Part shown: one piece after another, positions 25,306 through 32,543 of the stretch | Layout: each line of letters starts with the position of its first letter | Numbering within the stretch: position 1 is the stretch's first letter | Assembly: GCF_022808595.1 (NCBI RefSeq) | Contig: NZ_JAKUCN010000006.1 | Span: 124,001 to 188,000, forward strand | Direction: 5' to 3' | Source: Microvirga solisilvae | GTDB lineage: Bacteria; Pseudomonadota; Alphaproteobacteria; Rhizobiales; Beijerinckiaceae | DNA: 64,000 nt | Notes under the pieces: generated by a model | Databases searched by the model: none | What the model saw: only the letters and a program-made list of their open reading frames with translations | Told to the model about the DNA's origin: nothing | Translations under genes and position numbers: made by a program

Positions 25306-26754
25306 GTGTCCGTCATTACCGATCTTGCCTCCCGCGCCGGGTCTGCCGCGCAATCGCTCTGGGAGGCCTCCGGCCAGCTCGTCCAACCCTCGCTGCGCCT
25401 TGGCGTTACCGGTCTCGCCCGATCCGGCAAGACCGTGTTCACGAGCGCGCTCGTCCATCACCTGACCAGGGGTACGAACCTTCCCGCCTTCCGAGCCTCG
25501 GCCGAGGGGCGCATCCGACGCGCGCACCTTGCCCACCAGCCCGACGATGCGGTGCCGCGCTTTCCTTACGAGGAGCACATGGCGGCGCTGACAGAAGATC
25601 GCCGCTGGCCGCAATCCACGAGCCGGATCAGCGAGTTGCGGGTGGATATTGAATATGAGCGCAAAGCCGGATGGCGCTCCGGCCCGGCCTCGCTTGCCCT
25701 CGACATCGTGGATTATCCCGGCGAATGGCTGCTCGATCTGGCGCTGCTCGATGCCTCTTACGCCGACTGGTCCCGCCAGACGGTGGAAGCCAGCCGCAGG
25801 CGCGACCGTGCGGCTGTCGCGGGTCGCTGGCATGAAACCTTGAAGGCGCTCGATCCCGCAGGCGCCTCCGATGAGGTTCTGGCGGCGAAAGCCAGCGAAG
25901 CCTTCAAGGATTACCTGACCGCCCTGCGCGCCGGTGCGGAGGCCGTGGCTACCACGCCACCAGGGCGCTTCCTCATGCCCGGTGATCTCGCGGGCTCGCC
26001 TGCGCTCACCTTCGCGCCGCTCGATTTGGCCAATGGCCAGCTCATCGCGCCGGGCAGCTTCGCGGCCCTCATGGAGCGCCGCTTCGAGGCTTATAAGACC
26101 CACGTCGTAAAACCCTTCTTCCGCGATCATTTCCAGCGCATCGACCGGCAGATCGTGCTCGTGGACGTGCTCGCCGCCATTGATGCGGGGCCCGCCGCCT
26201 TGGCCGAACTGGAAGAGGCCCTCGACCAGGTGCTCATGGCGTTCCGCATCGGGCGCAACACCCTGTTCTCGCGCCTGTTCTCGCCCCGCGCCGACCGGGT
26301 GCTGTTCGCGGCGACGAAGGCGGATCACATCCACCACACCGACCATGACCGGCTCGATGCGGTCCTGCGCCATCTCGTGAACCGCGCCACGCGCCGCACG
26401 GAAGCGGCGGGGGCGCGGGTCGGCACCGTGGCGCTCGCCTCTGTCCGCGCCACGCGGGAGACCACGATCCGCGAAGGCCGCGAGACCCTGCGCGCGGTGG
26501 CGGGCGTTCCCGAAGCCGGTGAGCGGGTTGGGGATGAGATCTTCGACGGCGAGACGGAAGCCGCGATCTTTCCGGGCGAGCTGCCGGAATCGGCGGAGGC
26601 CATTTTCCATGGGGCCATCGAGCCCGGCTCGTTCCGCTTCCCGCGCTTCAGGCCGCCGAAGCTGCCTGTTGATGCGGCGGGCCGCATGGCGAAGATGCCC
26701 CATATCCGCCTCGACCGCGCCCTTGAATTCCTGCTGGGGGACCGTTTCGCATGA
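25306..26754 (+). CDS. ycjX: YcjX-family P-loop NTPase (DUF463)
   Basis: This 482-residue protein has Walker A GLARSGKT (36-43) and conserved blocks DYPGEWLLDL and FFRDHFQRIDRQIVLVDVLAA of the YcjX family; E. coli YcjX is about 465 residues. It is a predicted nucleoside-triphosphatase of stress-linked loci, with a dynamin/septin-like G-domain. The start is GTG at 25306. The stop overlaps the start of the ycjF-like gene (ATGA at 26751-26754), which is the conserved arrangement and supports the assignment. Confidence 0.9.
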   Translation: MSVITDLASRAGSAAQSLWEASGQLVQPSLRLGVTGLARSGKTVFTSALVHHLTRGTNLPAFRASAEGRIRRAHLAHQPDDAVPRFPYEEHMAALTEDRRWPQSTSRISELRVDIEYERKAGWRSGPASLALDIVDYPGEWLLDLALLDASYADWSRQTVEASRRRDRAAVAGRWHETLKALDPAGASDEVLAAKASEAFKDYLTALRAGAEAVATTPPGRFLMPGDLAGSPALTFAPLDLANGQLIAPGSFAALMERRFEAYKTHVVKPFFRDHFQRIDRQIVLVDVLAAIDAGPAALAELEEALDQVLMAFRIGRNTLFSRLFSPRADRVLFAATKADHIHHTDHDRLDAVLRHLVNRATRRTEAAGARVGTVALASVRATRETTIREGRETLRAVAGVPEAGERVGDEIFDGETEAAIFPGELPESAEAIFHGAIEPGSFRFPRFRPPKLPVDAAGRMAKMPHIRLDRALEFLLGDRFA

Positions 26755-27737
26755 GCCGCCAACCTCGCGCCTTCCGCCTCGACGATCCCAACGTGACCGG
26801 CGGTGCCGTTCAGGTCACGGAAGAGCCTTTCGACGCCATCGAGGCGGCGGATGGGGTCGTCGTACTCATGGGCGAGCGGCGGCGCGCGCCCTGGATGGGC
26901 ATTCTGCTCTCTGCGCTCTCGGGTCTTCTGTTCTTAGGGCTGGGCCTCGCCCTCGAAAACCTGATCGTCGACCTTTATGCAGTTGCCCCCTGGCTCGGCT
27001 GGGTGGCCCTGGCGCTTGCCGTGCTTGCCGCCTTCGCCTTTCTCGCCATCATCGGACGGGAGGTTTTGGGGATCTGGCGGGAGCAGAAAATCGAAAGGCT
27101 GCGCGAAGCCGCCATCGATGCGCTCGCCGTGAAGGATCACAAGGCGGCCAAGGGCATCGTTGCCGATCTCGTCGCCCTCTATGGCGGCCGAAGCGCCGCC
27201 GCCCAGGGCAGCGCCCGGCTGAAAAAACTGACGGACGAGATCATCGACGCGGATGACCGCCTCGCCATTGCCGAGCGCGAGCTGCTTGCGCCCCTCGATG
27301 CGCAGGCCAAGCGTGCGATTGCCGCTGCCGCCAAGCAGGTCTCGCTGGTCACGGCGGTGAGCCCGCGCGCCATCGTGGACGTGGCCTTCGTGATCTTCGC
27401 CGCCGTGCGGCTGCTGCGCACTCTTGCGCGCATCTATGGCGGCCGCCCCGGTCTTTTCGGTTTCCTGAGGCTCGCCAAGGCGGCGCTGAATCATCTCGCC
27501 ATCACGGGCGGCGTGGCGGTGGGCGACAGCCTCATGCAGCAGGTTCTGGGCCTAGGCCTCGCGGCGCGGATCTCCGCGAAGCTCGGGGAGGGGGTGCTGA
27601 ACGGGCTCATGACGGCCCGATTCGGTCTTGCCGCACTCTCCGTCTGCCGCCCGCTGCCCTTCATCCGCGAAGAAACACCGAAGATCGGGGATGTAGCCGG
27701 CGAGCTGATCAGCCGCGCGGAAGCTGCGGCGACATGA
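26751..27737 (+). CDS. ycjF: YcjF-family inner-membrane protein (TIGR01620/DUF697)
   Basis: This 328-residue protein starts with the family-typical RAFRLDDPNV. It has two membrane helices (about 46-64 and 75-97: ILLSALSGLLFLGLGLAL; WVALALAVLAAFAFLAIIG). A helical region and the DUF697 core follow (SPRAIVDVAFVIFAAVRLLRTLARIYGGRPG). It is translationally coupled to ycjX by a 4-bp overlap. The pair probably works together at the inner membrane in a stress response; the molecular role is unknown. Confidence 0.88.
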   Translation: MSRQPRAFRLDDPNVTGGAVQVTEEPFDAIEAADGVVVLMGERRRAPWMGILLSALSGLLFLGLGLALENLIVDLYAVAPWLGWVALALAVLAAFAFLAIIGREVLGIWREQKIERLREAAIDALAVKDHKAAKGIVADLVALYGGRSAAAQGSARLKKLTDEIIDADDRLAIAERELLAPLDAQAKRAIAAAAKQVSLVTAVSPRAIVDVAFVIFAAVRLLRTLARIYGGRPGLFGFLRLAKAALNHLAITGGVAVGDSLMQQVLGLGLAARISAKLGEGVLNGLMTARFGLAALSVCRPLPFIREETPKIGDVAGELISRAEAAAT

Positions 27738-27865
27738 TGACATCTTCATGAGACGGCGCGGCATGAATTACTGTTACGAATATTGACGTTCTATTTTCAT
27801 TCATCAATAAGCGCCGCAACACGGGCAAAATAGCATAGAGCCCTATCCGGCAAATTGCGGTCGCA

Positions 27866-29239
27866 ATGCTTTTCAATTCCTTCATCTTCCTGCTGGCCTT
27901 CCTCCCGGCCGCGCTGGTCCTCCATTGGCTCACTGACCGCTTCAAGCCGGAGTGGCGTCTGTCGGTGCTCCTGCTGCTGTCTTTGTTCTTTTACGGCTAC
28001 TGGGACTGGCGTTTCACGCCTCTGCTGGTGGCTTCCATCGCCATCAACTGGCTCATCGCCCAGGCCTTCATGCGTTCCGGTCGCGATGTGCTGATCCCGC
28101 TGGCCATCACCGCCAACCTGCTCGTGCTGGCGGTCTTCAAGTACTTCAATTTCTTTGCCGATCTCGTCTCGCTCGTGCCGGGCTTGCAGGCGCCCCATTA
28201 CGATATCGCGCTCCCGCTCGGCATTTCCTTCTTCACGTTCCATCACATCATGTACCTGACGGATCTGAAGAAGGGGAATGCGCCCCGTTACGATCTGGTC
28301 CGCTACGGCCTCTACATCACCTTCTTTCCGCAGGTTCTCGCCGGTCCGCTCGTGCGCTGGAGCGAGATCATGCATCAGTTCGAAGAGCGCCCCTCGCTTC
28401 GTCCCGATGCTGCGGAGCGCTTCGCGCGCGGGCTGATGCAGCTGACCCTCGGCCTTGCGAAGAAGGTCTTTCTCGGCGACCCCCTGGCGGCATACGTCAA
28501 CCCGATCTTCCAGGCTGCCGCTGCCGGCAATGCCGTGACCATGGGCGAGGCCTGGCAGGCTTCGCTCGGATTCACGTTCCAGATCTATTTCGACTTCTCC
28601 GGCTATACCGACATGGCGCTCGGTCTCGCGCTCATGTTCGGAATTTTGCTGCCGCAGAACTTCGATGTGCCTTACCGCTCGGTCTCGCTTCAGGATTTCT
28701 GGCGGCGCTGGCACATGACCCTGTCGCGCTTCCTGCGCGACTATCTCTACATCGCCATGGGCGGCAATCGGAGAGGCCTTGCCCTCCAGCTCGTGGCCCT
28801 CTTCGCCACCATGACCCTCGGCGGGCTCTGGCATGGCGCGGGCCTGACCTTCGTGGCCTGGGGCGCGGCTCATGGCCTGGCCCTTGGGGCAGGCGTTCTC
28901 TGGCGCAAGGCAGGGCTCTCCATGCCCCGTCCGCTCGGCTGGGCCCTGACCTTCGTCTTCGTCATGCTCACCTGGGTGCTGTTCCGCGCCACGAGCTTCG
29001 ATGCAGCCATGAGGATTTATGAGGGGCTGATCGGCCTCGGCGCGCCCGGCTTCGCCTTCAAGTGGAGAACCATCCTCATTGCGGCCCTGATCGCCACTTT
29101 AGGGCCGACGACCTGGGCTCTCGTGCACCGCCTGCCTCCCTATCGCTGGATTGCCGCCGCCTTCGCGCTCGTCCTCGTGATCATTCTTTTCAAGATTGGA
29201 GATGATGCCAATTATGAGTTCATCTATTTCCAATTCTAA
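27866..29239 (+). CDS. MBOAT-family O-acyltransferase (AlgI-like)
   Basis: This 457-residue polytopic membrane protein starts MLFNSFIFLLAFLPAALVLH. It has the conserved MBOAT blocks FFPQVLAGPLVRW, FSGYTDMALGLALMFG, QDFWRRWHMTLSRFLRDYLYI, and catalytic His in GGLWHGAGLTF. AlgI-type enzymes pass an acyl (often acetyl) group from the cytoplasm to a periplasmic partner that modifies a polysaccharide or protein. The stop overlaps the start of an SGNH-like gene, its presumed partner. No alginate or cellulose genes are nearby, so the acceptor is unknown. Confidence 0.9.
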   Translation: MLFNSFIFLLAFLPAALVLHWLTDRFKPEWRLSVLLLLSLFFYGYWDWRFTPLLVASIAINWLIAQAFMRSGRDVLIPLAITANLLVLAVFKYFNFFADLVSLVPGLQAPHYDIALPLGISFFTFHHIMYLTDLKKGNAPRYDLVRYGLYITFFPQVLAGPLVRWSEIMHQFEERPSLRPDAAERFARGLMQLTLGLAKKVFLGDPLAAYVNPIFQAAAAGNAVTMGEAWQASLGFTFQIYFDFSGYTDMALGLALMFGILLPQNFDVPYRSVSLQDFWRRWHMTLSRFLRDYLYIAMGGNRRGLALQLVALFATMTLGGLWHGAGLTFVAWGAAHGLALGAGVLWRKAGLSMPRPLGWALTFVFVMLTWVLFRATSFDAAMRIYEGLIGLGAPGFAFKWRTILIAALIATLGPTTWALVHRLPPYRWIAAAFALVLVIILFKIGDDANYEFIYFQF

Positions 29240-30269
29240 GAATGTGCTTCCGAAAGCAGGAACTTGGCGAGGTTTTGCCACCGCTCTTGTGGCGACGGCT
29301 GCGGCCGTCACGGTGGCCATCTTGGCCTTGATCTACGCCATCGATCCCTATGACAGCGGCCGTTCCATCCTCTCCTCGGAGCCGGGCGTGAGGCCTCAGG
29401 GGCCCCGCACCGCGAATGCCAGCCGTGGGCGTGATCCTGCCTTCGATGCTGCGATCTTCGGGAATTCCCGAATTCAGCTCATCTCGCCGGAACGGTTGTC
29501 GAAAGCGACCGGGCTCGCCTTCGTCCAGCTCTCCGTGCCGGGATCGGGACCGAAGGAACACCTCACCCTGATCGATTGGTTCCTCCGGCACCGGAAAGAG
29601 CCGCCGAAGGCCCTGGTGGTCAGCATCGACGAGACGTGGTGCACGTCCGATCCGGAACTGACGAACGAGCAGCCGTTCCCGTTCTGGCTCTACAGCAGCA
29701 ATCCCCTCGAATATGCCGGGGGGCTGCTGCGCTTCGACGTACTGGAGGAGGTGCCCTCGCGCCTTGCCTATCTCCTCGGCCTCGATGCGGAGCGCGCCCG
29801 GGCCGATGGATATTGGGATTATGAAGCCGAGAAGAGCGCCCAGGGTGCCGGAGCGGGCTCGGCGGCCCGCAGGGAATTGCAGCAGACGCCCTATGCCAAT
29901 GCGCGGCTCTTCGAGCGCGACCCTCAGGAGGGGCGGCATGTCTTCCCCGCAGCCGCCCGGATCAAGGAGGTCGCTGCGGCTCTACCCGAGGGCGCAACCC
30001 TCGTTCTGGTGACGCCGCCTCTCTACAAGAACTCCCTGCCGCCTGCAGGCACGGAACAGGCTTTCCGCCTCCAGGCCTGCCGGGACGAGATCGTGGCTTC
30101 GGCGGTGTCCGGCCATTCGCGGACGGTTCTGGTGGATTGGCGGGTCGATCGGCCCGAGATCCGGAATCCCGCCCTGTTCTTCGATCGGGTTCACTACCGG
30201 CGGCCGATTGCCCAGGCGATGGAGGCCGATATCGTCGAGGTGATCCGGCGGTATCCGTCTCATCCTTAA
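29214..30269 (+). CDS. Membrane-anchored SGNH-hydrolase-like protein, partner of MBOAT
   Basis: This protein has 351 residues from the ATG at 29214; ATGs at 29202 and 29205 and a TTG at 29196 are alternatives, and GGAG at 29198-29201 fits 29214 best. An N-terminal membrane anchor (about 16-36) precedes a periplasmic domain. FGNSRI matches SGNH block I (GDS/GNS with the nucleophile Ser), and DRVHYRR near the C-terminus matches block V (D-x-x-H). Together with overlap with the MBOAT gene this suggests a periplasmic O-acetyltransferase or esterase of the AlgJ/AlgX style (inference). Confidence 0.75.
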   Translation: MSSSISNSKNVLPKAGTWRGFATALVATAAAVTVAILALIYAIDPYDSGRSILSSEPGVRPQGPRTANASRGRDPAFDAAIFGNSRIQLISPERLSKATGLAFVQLSVPGSGPKEHLTLIDWFLRHRKEPPKALVVSIDETWCTSDPELTNEQPFPFWLYSSNPLEYAGGLLRFDVLEEVPSRLAYLLGLDAERARADGYWDYEAEKSAQGAGAGSAARRELQQTPYANARLFERDPQEGRHVFPAAARIKEVAAALPEGATLVLVTPPLYKNSLPPAGTEQAFRLQACRDEIVASAVSGHSRTVLVDWRVDRPEIRNPALFFDRVHYRRPIAQAMEADIVEVIRRYPSHP

Positions 30270-30370
30270 GGGGTGCGGCAAATTCTGCACATGCCGGCCT
30301 TTGCCTCGTTTTCGGGCATTTCAAGGGGTCGGACGCAAATATTTAGACAAATCGATGACGTTGAAGAGCG

Positions 30371-30399
30371 TTGTCGCGGCCATGGCTTCCCTATATAGG
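30371..30399 (+). promoter_or_regulatory. Possible sigma-70-like promoter of the dksA-like gene
   Basis: TTGTCG at 30371-30376 and TATAGG at 30394-30399 are separated by 17 bp, located 36-64 bp upstream of the ATG at 30435. It matches consensus at four of six positions in both elements. Confidence 0.35.
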
Positions 30400-30434
30400 A
30401 GCGCCACAGTTCATTGGGGAACAACGGCCGTACA

Positions 30435-30854
30435 ATGACAGACATCGTGATTGATGAGGGTTATCGACCGACAGAAGACGAGCCCTTCATGAATGAACGG
30501 CAGAGGGAGTATTTCCGGCGGAAGCTCATTCGCTGGAAGAACGATATCCTCAAGGAGGCTCAGGAAACCCTCGCCACCTTGCAGAGCGAGAACGAGAATC
30601 ATCCTGACCTTGCGGATCGCGCCTCCTCTGAAACGGATCGGGCCATCGAGCTTCGTGCCCGTGACCGCCAGCGCAAGCTGATCGCCAAGATCGATGCGGC
30701 ACTCGCCCGGATCGATGATGGCTCCTATGGCTATTGCGAGGAGACCGGCGACCCGATCTCCCTCAAGCGCCTCGAGGCTCGCCCCATCGCGACCCTCTCG
30801 CTGGAAGCCCAGGAGCGCCACGAGCGCAACGAGCGGGTCTATCGGGACGACTGA
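30435..30854 (+). CDS. dksA: DksA/TraR-family RNA polymerase-binding protein (reduced zinc finger)
   Basis: This 139-residue protein starts at ATG 30435; an upstream TTG at 30414 is less likely. An N-terminal coiled coil (residues about 17-85, FMNERQREYFRRKLIRWKND) carries the acidic tip-like region. The C-terminal globular part, GSYGYCEETGDPISLKRLEARPIA, keeps only one of the four zinc-finger cysteines of classical DksA. This form is usual for alphaproteobacterial DksA. It binds RNA polymerase in the secondary channel with ppGpp to adjust transcription of rRNA and amino-acid genes. It is followed by a strong bidirectional terminator. Confidence 0.9.
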   Translation: MTDIVIDEGYRPTEDEPFMNERQREYFRRKLIRWKNDILKEAQETLATLQSENENHPDLADRASSETDRAIELRARDRQRKLIAKIDAALARIDDGSYGYCEETGDPISLKRLEARPIATLSLEAQERHERNERVYRDD

Positions 30855-30878
30855 TCTCACCCTTCATTCTCAAAAACA

Positions 30879-30907
30879 AAAAGGGCTCCGGTGACGGAGC
30901 CCTTTTT
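30879..30907. terminator. Bidirectional terminator between dksA and the FliO-like gene
   Basis: The stem AAAGGGCTCCG / CGGAGCCCTTT with loop GTGA (30891-30894) is flanked by an A-run on the left and TTTTT on the right, so it can serve both convergent genes. Confidence 0.9.
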
Positions 30908-30928
30908 CGTTGGAATGTGCGGAGCTGT

Positions 30929-32167
30929 TTAGCCCTTCTTGCCGCCGTCCAGCGGGCGGCCGAGAAGGCGGGCGAACTCCGCCTCGATCTCTTCCACGGA
31001 GAAGGGATCGGCGGCCTTGTCAGAGGCCTGAGCGGCTGCCGGCTGCTGCGGGGGCAGCGGCGACGGAGCGGGACGGACCGGCTCGACGGCCGGGCGCATG
31101 GGCTCCGGCTGCGGAGCGGGTGCGGGCTCCTCGATCAGGTCGTCATCGAGTTCTTCCTCGCGGTAATCCTCGGGCGCTTCCTGAACGCGATCCGTTTCGA
31201 GAAGATCATCATCGTCTGCGATCTCTTCGTTTGCGGCGAAGACAGGAGCGGGAGCCGGGGTCGGAGCCACCACGGGAGCGGGGCGCTTCAAGGCTTCCTC
31301 GAGCTGCTTGGCCATGTTCGAGAGAACGGCCGCGTCGGGTCCGGCCTTGACGGCTGGAGCTTCCGGCTTCTCGACCGGCGCTGCCGGTGGGAAGGGGCGC
31401 ACGGGCTCCGGCTGCGGAGCAACAGGGGCGGGAGCGACAGGAGCGGGCGATGCCGGCATCGTCGGAGTCGGACGCGACTGGAACGAGGGCGGCGGTGTGA
31501 AGGCAGGCCGCGGCTCGGGGCGCTCCACGGGAGCAGGCGGCACAGGTGCGTTCGGGAAGGGCGCGGTCCGAGCCTCTGCGCGCAGGCTTTGCATGGCGGG
31601 GGCGCCGAGCGACACGGTATCGGGCCTCAACTCCGGCTCCGGATGAGCCGCAACCGGGGCGCTGATGGAGGACACCGGCGAGAGCTCCTGATCGACGTCC
31701 GAATCTTCCGACGGACGACGGACGAAGGCGCCGAGCTGGGCCGCAAGCTGGGACTCGATCGACGGACGTCCGCTGGCCTCGACCTGCGCCGGGCGCTGAG
31801 CCTGATCGAGCGGGGGCTCGAAGCGCTCCGGGGCAACCTCGTTGGCAGCCACGGGAATCCGGGCGCCGGCCACGCGCACGATGTTGGTCTCGATGACCAC
31901 GTCGTTGGGGCCGCCGATGAGAAGGAGGTGTTCGACATTGTCGCGGCGCAGCAGCAGAAGCTGACGCTGGCGGTCGAGATCGTAAACGTCGACGATGCCC
32001 AGCCGCGGCTGGCGGCTGCGGGTGCGGTCGCTACCCGGCATCATGAGTCGGGCGCCGGTCAGCTTGCGCAGGACCAGGCCGAACAGGGCGACCAGAGCCA
32101 GGATGATCGCGAATGCGATCACGAAAAGGACTGCTCGCGACGCTTCGATACCAAAAAGAGATGACAC
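30929..32167 (-). CDS. FliO-like membrane protein with Pro/Ala-rich C-terminus
   Basis: This 412-residue protein has one N-terminal membrane helix (about 12-33, VLFVIAFAIILALVALFGLVL) and a FliO/MopB-like domain (residues about 53-100: RLGIVDVYDLDRQRQLLLLRR, HLLLIGGPNDVVIETNIVR). A 300-residue low-complexity Pro/Ala/Glu tail follows, ending IEAEFARLLGRPL. It is not in a flagellar cluster but next to cckA, an arrangement seen in other alphaproteobacteria. A perfect CtrA-type box lies 86 bp upstream of its start. It may act in the flagellar export apparatus or in an unrelated envelope role. Confidence 0.72.
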   Translation of the reverse strand: MSSLFGIEASRAVLFVIAFAIILALVALFGLVLRKLTGARLMMPGSDRTRSRQPRLGIVDVYDLDRQRQLLLLRRDNVEHLLLIGGPNDVVIETNIVRVAGARIPVAANEVAPERFEPPLDQAQRPAQVEASGRPSIESQLAAQLGAFVRRPSEDSDVDQELSPVSSISAPVAAHPEPELRPDTVSLGAPAMQSLRAEARTAPFPNAPVPPAPVERPEPRPAFTPPPSFQSRPTPTMPASPAPVAPAPVAPQPEPVRPFPPAAPVEKPEAPAVKAGPDAAVLSNMAKQLEEALKRPAPVVAPTPAPAPVFAANEEIADDDDLLETDRVQEAPEDYREEELDDDLIEEPAPAPQPEPMRPAVEPVRPAPSPLPPQQPAAAQASDKAADPFSVEEIEAEFARLLGRPLDGGKKG

Positions 32168-32543
32168 GATGAACTCTCAAGCCTTGTGGGGCCTTTGACA
32201 GGCCAGTTCTGTGTTGGTTGTACCACATTGACCGTCAAAGCCACCCGCAAGGTTAATGGATGGTTAACGGGGCGATTTTCGCCTTGCTGCATATGGGGTT
32301 CAGGTGAAACCACGCAAACCGCAGGGGAAAGCGGAAGAGGCTCTCAAGCACGCAAAATGTGGCCGTCGAGGGGCAGGCTGAGAATTATTCCCCTGAAAAG
32401 CAAACCATTCAGGAGTTCTTCAGTACTCTTGCGCAGGCTCTTGAAGCCGCCTTAGAGGTCAATCAATAAATTCCGTGTAGGACGTTCCACGACCAGACGC
32501 CGAGGGATGTGGCGCAATGGCGCTCTGAAGGATAGTGAAGTTC
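32168..32543. other. Divergent promoter region between the FliO-like gene and cckA
   Basis: These 376 bp hold no gene. Besides the CtrA-type box (32253-32268) there are A/T-rich tracts near 32390-32410 and 32460-32470, but I could not assign a convincing -35/-10 pair on either strand. Confidence 0.5.
32253..32268. promoter_or_regulatory. CtrA-type binding site (TTAA-N7-TTAAC)
   Basis: TTAA (32253-32256), seven bases TGGATGG, then TTAAC (32264-32268) exactly match the alphaproteobacterial CtrA consensus TTAA-N7-TTAAC. It lies between the FliO-like gene (86 bp away) and cckA (276 bp away). CckA is the kinase that activates CtrA, so this may be a feedback site or a control site for the FliO-like gene. 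Confidence 0.65.
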
